Positions 26,195 through 36,615 of a stretch of DNA of 64,000 bases are shown here, piece after piece. How positions within the stretch are numbered: position 1 is the stretch's first letter; each line of letters opens with the position of its first letter. The position numbers and the translations under genes were made by a program. The DNA is from Devosia neptuniae. GTDB lineage: Bacteria > Pseudomonadota > Alphaproteobacteria > Rhizobiales > Devosiaceae. The stretch lies in NCBI RefSeq assembly GCF_025452235.1, contig NZ_CP104965.1, positions 3,530,501 to 3,594,500 on the forward strand. The letters are read 5' to 3'. The notes below the pieces were generated by a model. The model worked only from the letters and a program-made list of their open reading frames with translations. It made no database searches and was not told where the DNA came from.

Positions 26195-26226
26195 GGGAAC
26201 GTTACCGCGAATCCAAATCAAGTCAA
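26195..26226 (-). promoter_or_regulatory. sigma-70-like promoter overlapped by a LacI-family operator
   Basis: On the minus strand TTGACT (26226-26221) is followed after 16 bases by TAACGT (26204-26199), giving a transcript start near 26191 and a leader of about 40 bases before the repressor ATG. The operator-like palindrome GGGAACGTTACC (26195-26206; one mismatch from perfect symmetry) covers the -10 box. This is the expected geometry for autorepression. Confidence 0.6.
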
Positions 26227-26428
26227 TAACTTTGTGCGGCCGCATTAGCTTGCAGCCAAAACGCGATAAAAATCAAAACCTTACCGCATGTGCAAAACCA
26301 CGCCCACTGGTTGGCAGATTGCAGAACACCGGACTCGCGGGCAGCTTCCCACCTCCGATCACAACAAAATTCCTGGAAATTTCACTCAAACCCATGATTT
26401 CGTCGCACCCATCATCCAAGGATTGCCG

Positions 26429-27439
26429 ATGATGTTCCGCAGCCTCCTCCTCGCCTCCTCAATGCTCCTCGCCGCACCCGCCTTCGCGCAGGACGCAGCG
26501 CCCTCGCGCACGCTGACTGAGGTGCTGGAGGATGCCGAACGGCTGGGGCCACTGGAAACCGTGATCGTCTCGCAGAACGGCGAAATCATCGCCGAGCGCG
26601 GCTATGACGGCCATAGCCTCGACGCCCCGACCAACATAAAATCGGCTTCAAAAACAATCATTTCCGCCCTGATCGGCGTCGCCATCGAGAAGGGCATTCT
26701 CGAAAGCACCGACCAGAAGATCGCGCCAATCCTGCGCGATGACCTGCCCTCCAATGCCGATCCGCGCATCGAGGACATCACCATCGGCGACCTGCTGACC
26801 ATGCGCGCTGGCCTGGAGCCCACCTCGGGCGTCAATTACGGCCGCTGGGTCGCCAGCGATAACTGGGTTCGCGCCGCCCTAGCCCGCCCCTTCGTCGATG
26901 ATCCGGGCGCCGGCATGCTCTATTCCACCGGCTCCAGCCACCTGCTGTCAGCCATCCTCACCCAGCAAACCGGCCGCTCCACCCTGGCCAATGCCCGCGA
27001 ATGGCTCGGCGCGGTCCCCAGCTTCGCCATCGCCAGCTGGGACCGGGACCCACAAGGCATTTATCTGGGCGGCAACCAGATGGCCATGACCCCACGCTCA
27101 CTGCTGGCCTTTGGCGAGCTCTACCGCAATGGCGGCCTCGCCCCCGATGGCACAAGCGTCATCTCGCAAGCCTGGATTGACCAATCCTGGTCTCCACACA
27201 CGCGGTCCATCCGCACTGGCGACAGCTACGGCTATGGCTGGTTCTTGCGCAATATCGGTGGTGAAGATACCCGCTTTGCCTGGGGTTTTGGCGGCCAGAT
27301 GCTCTACATCGTGCCTGCGCTGGACCTGACCGTCGTAATGACCTCGGACGAAACCACCGGGGCCGCCAATACCGGCCACCGCGACGATCTGCACAACCTG
27401 CTGGCCGAAATCATCGCCACCATAAGTGATGCGGAATAG
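26429..27439 (+). CDS. serine hydrolase, class C beta-lactamase fold
   Basis: A 336-aa exported serine hydrolase. The signal peptide MMFRSLLLASSMLLAAPAFA is expected to be cut before QDA. The catalytic SxxK is in IKSASKTI and a YST motif appears in MLYSTGSSHLL, corresponding to the YxN element of class C enzymes. The third motif is replaced by the GFGGQ type seen in esterase and D-aminopeptidase relatives. Such proteins are often peptidases or esterases rather than true beta-lactamases. The ATG at 26429 has an AAGGA site; the next codon is also ATG. It is divergent from the lacI-type repressor and shares its promoter region, so it may be controlled by the same operator. Confidence 0.88.
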   Translation: MMFRSLLLASSMLLAAPAFAQDAAPSRTLTEVLEDAERLGPLETVIVSQNGEIIAERGYDGHSLDAPTNIKSASKTIISALIGVAIEKGILESTDQKIAPILRDDLPSNADPRIEDITIGDLLTMRAGLEPTSGVNYGRWVASDNWVRAALARPFVDDPGAGMLYSTGSSHLLSAILTQQTGRSTLANAREWLGAVPSFAIASWDRDPQGIYLGGNQMAMTPRSLLAFGELYRNGGLAPDGTSVISQAWIDQSWSPHTRSIRTGDSYGYGWFLRNIGGEDTRFAWGFGGQMLYIVPALDLTVVMTSDETTGAANTGHRDDLHNLLAEIIATISDAE

Positions 27440-27443
27440 GCCC

Positions 27444-27626
27444 CTACTCGTCCTCGCCCCGCTTATGGGCATTGGTCCGCTTGTCCACCAGCGCCTTCTC
27501 GGCCTCGGCCAAGGTCTTCTCGGCCTTGGTCCGCCCAAACTTGACGCGATTCTCCACCGCCAGCGCCTCTTTGTCAGCCCGAGCCTTCGCCTTACGCGCC
27601 TTGGACAGCGAAATAATCTCAGCCAT
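27444..27626 (-). CDS. DUF4169 family protein
   Basis: A 60-aa, highly charged, probably helical protein that begins MAEIISLSKARKAKARADKEA and contains NRVKFGRTKAEK, both signatures of the alphaproteobacterial DUF4169 family. The ATG at 27626 follows a GGAGGTAAG site. The gene starts two bases after the stop of the GNAT gene, so it is translationally coupled to the pyrG-GNAT unit. Its 3' end lies four bases from the converging serine hydrolase gene. No function is known for the family. Confidence 0.85.
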   Translation of the reverse strand: MAEIISLSKARKAKARADKEALAVENRVKFGRTKAEKTLAEAEKALVDKRTNAHKRGEDE

Positions 27627-27628
27627 AT

Positions 27629-28131
27629 CTAGCTTACCTCCGGACGGTCCAGCCGAAGATAGACGCTGTGGCACCATTCGTCACCCAGCAGGAATGTGTT
27701 CTCGGCCCGCCCGGTCTCGATGAATCCGAGCTTACCCAACACGCTCAGCGACGCCGCATTGCGCGGGTCAACATCGGCATCCAGATGCGTCGCCGCCGTA
27801 TCGGCAAAGGCATAGGCAATAAACGCCCGCGACGCCTCGGTCGCTAGCCCCCGCCCCCAACAGTCCCGCCGTAACATGAAACCGAAATCGGGCAGCCGCC
27901 CAGCTCCAACCGTGCCGATGGCCTCGCCATCCAGCACCATGATGAAGTCCTCGCCGCCATTGGCCGTGCGCTCAAGCATCTTGTCGAGCCAGCGCCTTGT
28001 CACCTCGCGGTCGGCATGCGGCAATGTCGACCAATACCGCATCGCCTGCGGGTCCGACATGATGGCGAACATTGCCTCCAGGTCGCTCGCGAGCGGCCGC
28101 CGTAACAGCAGCCGCTCACTGCGTAATTCCA

Positions 28132-28132
<1 letters not shown>
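27629..28132 (-). CDS. GNAT family N-acetyltransferase (RimJ/RimL-like)
   Basis: A 167-aa GCN5-type acetyltransferase of the RimJ/RimL group. It begins MELRSERLLLRRPLASDLEA, and the acetyl-CoA-binding motif A is in RRDCWGRGLATEASRAFIAYAF (residues about 95-116), followed by VLGKLGFIETGR. The start at 28132 overlaps the pyrG stop (TGATG), so it is translated from the pyrG message. The usual substrates of this class are protein N-termini, but many act on small amines. The real substrate is not evident. Confidence 0.9.
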
Positions 28133-29766
<1,634 letters not shown>

Positions 29767-29814
29767 TCACCTTAATCACATCGTCGTCGATTCGTAGAGC
29801 CCGCGTGCGGCTCT

Positions 29815-29848
29815 ACACAAAAGAAGAAGGGGATGTTTCCATCCCCCT
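29815..29848 (-). terminator. intrinsic terminator after secG
   Basis: On the minus strand GGGGATG-GAAA-CATCCCC (29846-29829) is followed by TTCTTCTTTT, a good intrinsic terminator 23 bases beyond the secG stop codon. A second hairpin with 8-bp arms (29794-29801 and 29809-29816) follows in the pyrG leader. The pair separates secG from pyrG expression. Confidence 0.75.
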
Positions 29849-29870
29849 CTGTCGCTACGCCTTGCGGCGG

Positions 29871-30386
29871 TTAGTTGGTCGCCGGAGCGGCCGGTGTTTG
29901 TGTCGGCGTCTCCGCCGGAGTCGTGGGAACCGGCAGGTCGCTATTGGCGGCCGGAGCAGTCGTTGTCGTATCGGTCGCTGGGGCCACAGTGCCGATGTCC
30001 TCGGTCACCGGATCGGCGCCAGCCGGAGCCGTCGGGTCGGTCGCGGGAACCGGCAGATCAGACGTCGTGCCGCCCTGCAGCGAATTGAGCGCATCGAGCA
30101 CGCTGGTCGGTGCGGTCTGGTCGGTGCCCTGCACGGCGCGTTCGAGAATACCCGAAGTGCCACGATCAAATTCGCTGAGCACGGTCAACCCGATCGCCGT
30201 TGCGAAAAACAGCGTCGCCAGAATCGCCGTGGTCCGGGTCAAAAGGTTGGCCGAGCCGCGAGCGGTCATAAAGCCGCCGCTGCCACCACCAATGCCCAGC
30301 GCACCGCCCTCGGAGCGCTGCAGCAGGATCACCGCGATCAGCGCCAGGACGATCAGCAGATAGGCAACAATCAGGACGTTCGCCAT
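29871..30386 (-). CDS. secG: preprotein translocase subunit SecG
   Basis: The small SecYEG channel subunit that assists protein export through the inner membrane. Residues 3-20 and about 52-70 form the two membrane helices, and the conserved ILLQRSEGGALGIGGG lies between them. The protein is 171 aa against about 75-110 in enterics. The extra C-terminal 90 residues are a low-complexity tail of Ala, Pro and Thr in which SDLPVP occurs twice, a feature frequent in alphaproteobacterial SecG. The gene lies between tpiA and pyrG and has its own terminator. Confidence 0.93.
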   Translation of the reverse strand: MANVLIVAYLLIVLALIAVILLQRSEGGALGIGGGSGGFMTARGSANLLTRTTAILATLFFATAIGLTVLSEFDRGTSGILERAVQGTDQTAPTSVLDALNSLQGGTTSDLPVPATDPTAPAGADPVTEDIGTVAPATDTTTTAPAANSDLPVPTTPAETPTQTPAAPATN

Positions 30387-30496
30387 CGTGTCTCAGTTTC
30401 AGGTCGTGTCAAAAGATGGCGCGTCTTACACGCCTCGTGCCGCAATTGCCAGAGGCCGGGCGGAATTTCCAACCAGCCTCTGCCGTCTCGCGCTTA

Positions 30497-31252
30497 TTAT
30501 ACGGCGGAGATAATGGTGTAGAAGTCCTTTGCCAAGAGGCTGGCGCCCCCAACAAGCCCGCCATTGACGTTTTCAATGGCCAAAATCTCGCGCGCATTCT
30601 GCGGCTTGAGCGAGCCGCCATAAAGAATGCGGATGGCGAGGCCCTTGTCCGCGAACCGGTCGACCAGAATGGTGCGGATGCGATTGTGCATCTGCGCGAT
30701 TTCTTCACTGGTCGGTGTGCGGCCTGTGCCGATCGCCCAGACGGGTTCATAGGCGACGATCACCTCATGTTGACCGGCGTGATCGGGAATCGAACCGGCG
30801 AGCTGGGTGGCGACCACGGTTTCGGCTTTGCCGCTATCGCGCTCGGCCTCGGTCTCGCCAACGCAGATGATAGGCTTGAGCCCGGCGCCGATGGCGGCTT
30901 CGGCCTTGGCGCGGACGGTAGCATCGGTTTCGGCATAAGCAGCGCGGCGCTCGGAATGGCCCACGATGACATATTGCGCGCCGGCATCGGCCAGCATGCC
31001 GGCTGCGATATCCCCGGTATGGGCGCCTGAGGCTGCGGGATGGCAATCCTGCCCGCCGGCCAGAATGCCTGATGTGGCGCCCTGGCGGGCGACGGCCGCC
31101 AGAATCGTTGCAGGAGGACAGATGACCACGACGGCGCGGGGCGCTTCACCGGTTGTCAGCATTTCTGCCAGGCTCTGGAGTTCGTCCAGCGAAGCGCGAA
31201 CGCCGTTCATTTTCCAGTTGCCCGCGATCAGCGGCGTCAATGTCGTTGTCAC
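30497..31252 (-). CDS. tpiA: triose-phosphate isomerase
   Basis: Interconverts dihydroxyacetone phosphate and glyceraldehyde 3-phosphate. The TIM barrel has catalytic residues visible as Asn12 and Lys14 in GNWKMNG, the His in VGHSERR and the Glu in [11 protein letters not shown], plus the phosphate loop YGGSLKP. I chose the GTG at 31252 because it follows a GGAG site by 8 bases and gives 251 aa, the normal size. An upstream in-frame start would add 19 unrelated residues. It is divergent from the peptidyl-prolyl isomerase gene and upstream of secG. Confidence 0.96.
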   Translation of the reverse strand: MTTTLTPLIAGNWKMNGVRASLDELQSLAEMLTTGEAPRAVVVICPPATILAAVARQGATSGILAGGQDCHPAASGAHTGDIAAGMLADAGAQYVIVGHSERRAAYAETDATVRAKAEAAIGAGLKPIICVGETEAERDSGKAETVVATQLAGSIPDHAGQHEVIVAYEPVWAIGTGRTPTSEEIAQMHNRIRTILVDRFADKGLAIRILYGGSLKPQNAREILAIENVNGGLVGGASLLAKDFYTIISAV

Positions 31253-31374
31253 TCTTAATACTCCTGCCTCTTGCACCAGAGCGGGCTTTGCCCTAACCCC
31301 GAACGTCAAATTGGATTACTAGTGCCCACCCGCTGCTGCGGTAAAGCCTAGATACGCGTTATGGAACGTCTGAC

Positions 31375-33249
31375 ATGCTCGATAGTTTGCGCGGTTTTGC
31401 AAAATCCTGGCCCGGTAAGGTCATGGGTGCTTTTCTTTTGGTGGGCATTGCCGGGTTCGGCATCAACAATGTCATCACGGACCTGGGCACCAACACCGTA
31501 GCACGTGTCGGCAATGAGGAAATCAATTCTCGGGAATTCCTGCGCGCCTACCAGAACCAGATGAACCAGGTGGCCCAGCGGCTGGGGTCAGTCCCCACCC
31601 AGCAGGAAGCCGTGAGCCTGGGCATTCCCTCCATGGTGCTGCAGAGCCTGGCGCAGGACGCGGCCCTCAGCCAGATGGCGAATAATTTCGGGCTCGGCGT
31701 TTCTGAGCAGAAGCTTAGCGAAATGCTGCGCGAGGACCCGTCCTTTGCCGGCACGCTCGGCACGTTCGACCCCGCCGCCTTCACCCAGGTGTTGCAGCAG
31801 AGCGGCCTGACCGAGGCCGAATATTTTGCCGACCAGAGCAAGGCCGCAGAGCGCCAGCAACTGGTGCTCTCGCTGTTTGGCGATACCAAGCTCTCCGCCA
31901 CGGCCTCCAACCTGGTCAATCGCTACGCTGCCGACCAGCGCACCATGGATTATTTCGTCATTGGCGACACCAATATCGAAACACCCGCCGCGCCGACCGA
32001 GGCAGAACTGGTCGCCTATCTCACCGAGCATCAAGCCGACTATCGCACCGTTGAAACCCGTACAGTGCAAATGCTCGAGCTGTCGCCCGCGAGCCTGGCT
32101 AAAACCAAGACCATTTCCGACGATGCCATTGCCGCCGAATACGAGCGCACCAAGGCCAGCCTCAATACGCCCGAGACCCGCACCATTCAGCAGGTCGCGC
32201 TCAATCCCGAGCAGGTCACGGCCTTCGAAGCCGGCCAGACCGCTGGCACGCCCTTCGAAACGCTGGTGACCACTGCCGGCTTGACGCCGACCGAGCTTGG
32301 CACCCTGGCGCAGTCCAACATCACGGACGCCGCCCTCGCCACCGCCGCCTTCGGGCTGCCGCAGGGCGGGTTCGCCATCATCGATGGCATTGGCGGCAAG
32401 CGAGCCATTCATGTCTCGGCCATTCAGCCGGCCCGCGCGCCTACGCTGGCCGAGGCCCGTGACCAGATCGCGCAGAATCTGGCTCTGGCCGAAGCGCGCA
32501 ATGAAGTGTCCGACGTTCTCGACCAAATCGAAGAATTGCGCGCCGCGTTCCAGCCGCTGACCGACATTGCGGCCCGCTTCAACCTCGATCTCTATGAGGC
32601 CAATGTGACTGCCGGCGGCGGCGAACTTTCCGTCGTCCCCGGCCTCACTGACGCCGACCGCCCCCGCGTTGCCCAGGCTATTTTCAAGGCCGAAGAGGGC
32701 AAGCTGACCCCGGCAACCCAGTTGGCCGGCAGTGCCAATCTGTGGTTCGACCTGGTCAAGATCGATCCGGCACGCGACCAGACGCTTGATGAAGTGCGCG
32801 AGCAGGTGACGACCGCGATCACCACCGAACGTACCAATGCTGCCCTCGCCACCGCGCAGGACGCCGCTGTAAAGCGCATCGAGGCTGGCGAAGCCATTGC
32901 CGATGTGGCCGCCTCGCTCGGGGTATTCCCGCAGCTAAGCACCCAGTTCACCCGCTTTGGTTCGCAGGACCAGACCATTGACCAGACGGTCGCAGCCGCG
33001 GCCTTTGCCGGCGGCGAGGACCATCATGGCGCCGTGGTCAGCAATAGCGGCGAGCATATCGTGTTCCAGGTCACCGCTGTGACGCCAGCCGAAGGCGGCC
33101 TGGCCGAGCAGGCCAATGCCAGCCTCGAAAACGAAGTGCGGATCGGCATCTATGGCGATTTCGTAACCGCCGTGCGCGACGAAGCCGGCTTGCGCGTCAA
33201 TGAGCAGGCCTTGCAGCAATCGCTTTCTCTCCTCACCGGCGCGCAATAG
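31375..33249 (+). CDS. SurA N-terminal / PpiD-like peptidyl-prolyl isomerase
   Basis: A 624-aa membrane-anchored periplasmic folding factor. A short cytoplasmic N-terminus and one membrane helix (about residues 15-35, KVMGAFLLVGIAGFGINNVI) are followed by a SurA_N-like chaperone domain (about 36-190) and a weak parvulin-like region (about 250-370). PpiD proteins assist export and outer-membrane protein folding. The parvulin part looks divergent, so isomerase activity is uncertain while the chaperone role is likely. It lies 31 bases before trpE, a common arrangement in this order, and may share its transcript. Confidence 0.88.
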   Translation: MLDSLRGFAKSWPGKVMGAFLLVGIAGFGINNVITDLGTNTVARVGNEEINSREFLRAYQNQMNQVAQRLGSVPTQQEAVSLGIPSMVLQSLAQDAALSQMANNFGLGVSEQKLSEMLREDPSFAGTLGTFDPAAFTQVLQQSGLTEAEYFADQSKAAERQQLVLSLFGDTKLSATASNLVNRYAADQRTMDYFVIGDTNIETPAAPTEAELVAYLTEHQADYRTVETRTVQMLELSPASLAKTKTISDDAIAAEYERTKASLNTPETRTIQQVALNPEQVTAFEAGQTAGTPFETLVTTAGLTPTELGTLAQSNITDAALATAAFGLPQGGFAIIDGIGGKRAIHVSAIQPARAPTLAEARDQIAQNLALAEARNEVSDVLDQIEELRAAFQPLTDIAARFNLDLYEANVTAGGGELSVVPGLTDADRPRVAQAIFKAEEGKLTPATQLAGSANLWFDLVKIDPARDQTLDEVREQVTTAITTERTNAALATAQDAAVKRIEAGEAIADVAASLGVFPQLSTQFTRFGSQDQTIDQTVAAAAFAGGEDHHGAVVSNSGEHIVFQVTAVTPAEGGLAEQANASLENEVRIGIYGDFVTAVRDEAGLRVNEQALQQSLSLLTGAQ

Positions 33250-33280
33250 CGCCGGCCCAACCCAACTGGAACACCTGACG

Positions 33281-34789
33281 ATGGGCGACGATTCCTACCA
33301 GCGCTTTGCCGAGCAATACGAAGCCGGGAAATCGCAGATCGTCTGGCGTCGCATCGTGGCCGACCTCGAAACGCCGATCGGCACCTATCTGAAGCTGGCA
33401 CAGGACCGCACCAACACCTTCCTGCTCGAATCAGTGCAGGACGGTGCCATTCGCGGCCGCTATTCGATCATTGGCCTCTTGCCCGATGTCATCCTCAAGG
33501 TTGAGGCCGGCCAGGCGTCCATCAATCGCACGGCCCAGCTCGATCCGGATCATTACGAGCCGCTGAGCGAAGCCCCACTCGACGCGCTACGTACCCTGGT
33601 GGCCGACAGCAAGATCGACGTGCCGCCCGGCCTGCCGCCGCAGTCGGCCGGCATCTATGGCTTTTTGGGCTATGAGATGGTCCGCTATATGGAAGTGCTG
33701 CCCAACAGCAATCCGGACCATCTGGAGCTTCCCGAAGCGACCTTGATGCGTCCCTCGCTGCTGGCCATCTTCGATACGCTCAAGGACGAGCTTTACCTGA
33801 CCGCTCCCATCTTCGTGCGGGAGGGCGTCACCGCTCGCCAGGCCCATGAGGCTGCCGAGGCCCGCATCGAGGAGGCGATAGCCCGTCTGGGCCGCGCTTT
33901 GCCCACTACAGCCGCTCTGCCCGACCTCGAGAGCATCGCTGTCACCAGCAATACCAGCCGCGAGGAATATTTCGCGATGGTGGCCAAGGCCAAGGACTAC
34001 ATCACGGCCGGCGATATCTTCCAGGTCGTGCTGAGCCAGCGGTTCGAGGCTGAATTCACCCTGCCCGCCACAGCGCTCTATCGCGCGCTGCGCCGCACCA
34101 ATCCCAGCCCCTATATGTATTTCCTCGATTTCGGCGGCTTTGCCATTGCCGGGTCGAGCCCGGAAGTGCTGGTCCGTGTGCAGGACGGCGAGGTCACGAT
34201 CCGCCCCATCGCCGGCACCCGCAAGCGTGGCGCTACCCCGACGCGGGATCAGGAACTGGCCGCCGAACTGCTCGCCGACCCAAAGGAACTGGCCGAACAT
34301 CTGATGCTGCTCGATCTGGGCCGCAACGACGTCGGCCGCGTCGCCAAGACCGGCACGGTCAAGGTCACCGACAAGTTCTTCCTCGAATTCTATTCCCACG
34401 TCATGCACATCGTTTCCAACGTGGTTGGTGTGCTCGATCCCAAATACGACTTCGTCGATGCCCTCTCGGCCGGTTTCCCGGCGGGCACGGTCTCCGGCGC
34501 CCCCAAGGTTCGCGCCATGGAAATCATCGATGAGCTGGAAAAGTCCCGCCGCGGCATCTATGGCGGCTGCGTCGGCTATTTCAGCGCCGATGGAACCATG
34601 GACACCTGCATCGTGCTGCGCACCGCCATCGTCAAGGATGGCAAGCTCTATGCCCAGGCCGGCGCCGGCATTGTGGCGGACAGCAAGCCCGAACTCGAAC
34701 AGCTCGAATGCGAAAACAAGGCCCGCGCCCTTTTCAGCGCCGCCGAGGAAGCGCTACGCTATGCCGGCGAGGCGAGGATCGGGCAATGA
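33281..34789 (+). CDS. trpE: anthranilate synthase component I
   Basis: Makes anthranilate from chorismate, the first committed step of tryptophan synthesis. The protein is 502 aa from the ATG at 33281; an earlier start at 33200 lies inside the preceding gene. The chorismate-binding domain contains ITAGDIFQVVLSQRFE, NPSPYMYFLDFGGFAIAGSSPE, RPIAGTRKRG and GAPKVRAMEIIDELE, all conserved in TrpE. It is a separate gene from trpG, unlike the fused trpE(G) of many rhizobia. I saw no leader peptide or attenuator in the 31 bases before it. Confidence 0.96.
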   Translation: MGDDSYQRFAEQYEAGKSQIVWRRIVADLETPIGTYLKLAQDRTNTFLLESVQDGAIRGRYSIIGLLPDVILKVEAGQASINRTAQLDPDHYEPLSEAPLDALRTLVADSKIDVPPGLPPQSAGIYGFLGYEMVRYMEVLPNSNPDHLELPEATLMRPSLLAIFDTLKDELYLTAPIFVREGVTARQAHEAAEARIEEAIARLGRALPTTAALPDLESIAVTSNTSREEYFAMVAKAKDYITAGDIFQVVLSQRFEAEFTLPATALYRALRRTNPSPYMYFLDFGGFAIAGSSPEVLVRVQDGEVTIRPIAGTRKRGATPTRDQELAAELLADPKELAEHLMLLDLGRNDVGRVAKTGTVKVTDKFFLEFYSHVMHIVSNVVGVLDPKYDFVDALSAGFPAGTVSGAPKVRAMEIIDELEKSRRGIYGGCVGYFSADGTMDTCIVLRTAIVKDGKLYAQAGAGIVADSKPELEQLECENKARALFSAAEEALRYAGEARIGQ

Positions 34790-34802
34790 GCGAAACTTTT
34801 GA

Positions 34803-34958
34803 AGACCTCATGGTGAGCTTGTCGAACCATGAGGTCGGGCGAGTGGAGGCCGGTGCCACGACCTCGTCCTTCGACAGGCTCAGGATGAGGTCTACCGAAA
34901 TTCATCGATGGCGGGACGAGTTCTGAAAACGGCGGTTCCCGCTTTCGCGGGAATGACA
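34803..34958. repeat. composite intergenic repeat between trpE and trpG
   Basis: The 207-base gap inside the trp operon holds CTTGTCGAA/TTCGACAGGCTCAGGATGAGGTC-type words and their complements (34803-34902), the same family as 14828-14904. It also holds one copy of the CCCGCGAAAGCGGG element in reverse (34934-34958). No coding potential beyond these repeats is evident. The structure may uncouple expression of the two anthranilate synthase subunits. Confidence 0.8.
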
Positions 34959-34996
34959 CCGTGGTTGGAATTTGTCTTTAGTGGAAAGTCCCGAAC

Positions 34997-35596
34997 ATGA
35001 CCCGCACGCTCGTCATCGATAACTACGACAGCTTCACCTACAATCTCGTCCACTTCCTCGGAGAATTGGGCGCCGACGTTACCGTCTACCGCAACAACAA
35101 GATCACCCTTGATGAGATCGCCGCCATGGCGCCCGAGGCCATCGTGCTGTCTCCCGGCCCCTGCACGCCCAACGAAGCCGGCATTTGCCTCGCCGTCATC
35201 GACCGCTTCAAAAGCCAGATCCCGATCCTGGGCGTGTGCCTGGGCCATCAGGCCATCGGCCAGGCCATGGGCGGCGACGTGATCCGTGCGCCGCATCTCG
35301 TGCACGGCAAGACCAGCAAGATCCATCACACTGGCAAGGGCCTGTTCCGCGGCCTGAACAATGACTTCGAGGCCACGCGCTACCACTCGCTGATCGTCAA
35401 GCCCGAAACCCTGCCGCAAACCCTGCAAGTCACCGCCACCACCGATGATGGCCTGATCATGGGCATGCAGCACAAGACCCTCCCGGTTCATGGCGTGCAG
35501 TTCCACCCCGAAAGCATCGCCTCGGAAAATGGTCACGCTTTGCTGCAGAATTTCCTCAACATTGCCCGTGACTTCAACGGGCAGAGGGCTGCGTGA
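34997..35596 (+). CDS. trpG: anthranilate synthase component II (glutamine amidotransferase)
   Basis: A 199-aa class I glutamine amidotransferase that supplies ammonia to TrpE and, in many bacteria, also to 4-amino-4-deoxychorismate synthase. The N-terminal signature is LVIDNYDSFTYNLVHFLGELGADV, the oxyanion Gly is in LSPGPCTPNEAG, the nucleophile is Cys81 in GVCLGHQAIGQ, and the His-Glu pair is in GVQFHPESIASE. It is full length. The stop overlaps the trpD start (TGATG), so trpG, trpD and trpC are translationally coupled. Confidence 0.96.
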   Translation: MTRTLVIDNYDSFTYNLVHFLGELGADVTVYRNNKITLDEIAAMAPEAIVLSPGPCTPNEAGICLAVIDRFKSQIPILGVCLGHQAIGQAMGGDVIRAPHLVHGKTSKIHHTGKGLFRGLNNDFEATRYHSLIVKPETLPQTLQVTATTDDGLIMGMQHKTLPVHGVQFHPESIASENGHALLQNFLNIARDFNGQRAA

Positions 35597-36615
35597 TGGA
35601 TATCAAAGCCGCCCTCAACAAGATTGCCGACCGACGCGACCTGACCGGCGAAGAAATGCGCGCCGTAATGCGCACCATCATGGCTGGTGAAGCCACGGCC
35701 AGCCAGATCGGCGCCTTCCTCATGGGTATGCGCATCAAGGGCGAAACGGTGGGTGAAATCGCCGCCGCGGTCTCGATCCTGCGCGAACAGATGGTGCCCG
35801 TCGAAGCGCCTGAAGACGCCGTCGATATTGTCGGCACCGGCGGCGATGGCGGGGGCACGCTCAATATCTCCACCGCCAGCGCCATCGTCGTCGCCTCCAT
35901 TGGCGTCCCCGTCGCCAAGCATGGCAACCGCGCCCTCTCCTCCAAATCCGGCGCCTCGCAGGTGCTCGAAGCCCTCGGCGTCAAGCTCGACCTGACCCCG
36001 GCCGAAATCTCCCGCTGCATCGCCAAAGCCGGCATCGGCTTCATGTTCGCGCCTAGCCACCACCCCGCCATGCGCCATGTCGGCCCCTCGCGCGCCGAAA
36101 TGGGCGTGCGCACCATGTTCAACCTGCTTGGCCCCCAATCCAACCCGGCCGGCGTGCGCCGCTACATGCTGGGCGTCTATGCCGAGGAATGGGTCGAACC
36201 GGTCGCCGCCGCGCTGCTCGCCAATCGGGCCATCAAGGCCTGGGTCGTTCATGGCAGCGATGGTCTCGACGAAATCACCGTCACCGGCCCCAGCTTCGTT
36301 GCCCAGATCGCCAATGGCGACCTGCGCAGCTTCGAAGTCACCCCGGAACAAGCGGGGCTCAAACGTCACGATTCCAAGGATTTGCTCGGCGGCGATCCTG
36401 CCTATAATGCGGCGGCCATGCATGCGCTGTTCGATGGCGCTCCTGGCGCTTATCGTGACATTGTATTGCTCAATACGGCGGCAACCCTCATCGTGGTCGA
36501 CAAGGCTGCCGACCTCCGCGAAGGCGCGGCCATGGCCGCCGAAGCAATCGACAGCGGCAAAGCAAAACAAACCCTGGCCCGCCTCGTGGCGGTTTCCAAC
36601 GGACAGGACCAATGA
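35596..36615 (+). CDS. trpD: anthranilate phosphoribosyltransferase
   Basis: Transfers phosphoribose from PRPP to anthranilate, the second step of tryptophan synthesis. The 339 aa contain the glycine-rich PRPP loop [15 protein letters not shown] (residues about 82-96), [21 protein letters not shown] and the second metal site near [10 protein letters not shown]. The ATG at 35596 overlaps the trpG stop. The gene end overlaps the trpC start (ATGA). Nothing is unusual. Confidence 0.96.
   Translation: MDIKAALNKIADRRDLTGEEMRAVMRTIMAGEATASQIGAFLMGMRIKGETVGEIAAAVSILREQMVPVEAPEDAVDIVGTGGDGGGTLNISTASAIVVASIGVPVAKHGNRALSSKSGASQVLEALGVKLDLTPAEISRCIAKAGIGFMFAPSHHPAMRHVGPSRAEMGVRTMFNLLGPQSNPAGVRRYMLGVYAEEWVEPVAAALLANRAIKAWVVHGSDGLDEITVTGPSFVAQIANGDLRSFEVTPEQAGLKRHDSKDLLGGDPAYNAAAMHALFDGAPGAYRDIVLLNTAATLIVVDKAADLREGAAMAAEAIDSGKAKQTLARLVAVSNGQDQ

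Noticed and set aside
33250..33280. A trp leader peptide or attenuator before trpE
   Set aside because: Only 31 bases separate the preceding stop from the trpE start, and no Trp-rich short frame or hairpin pair is present.
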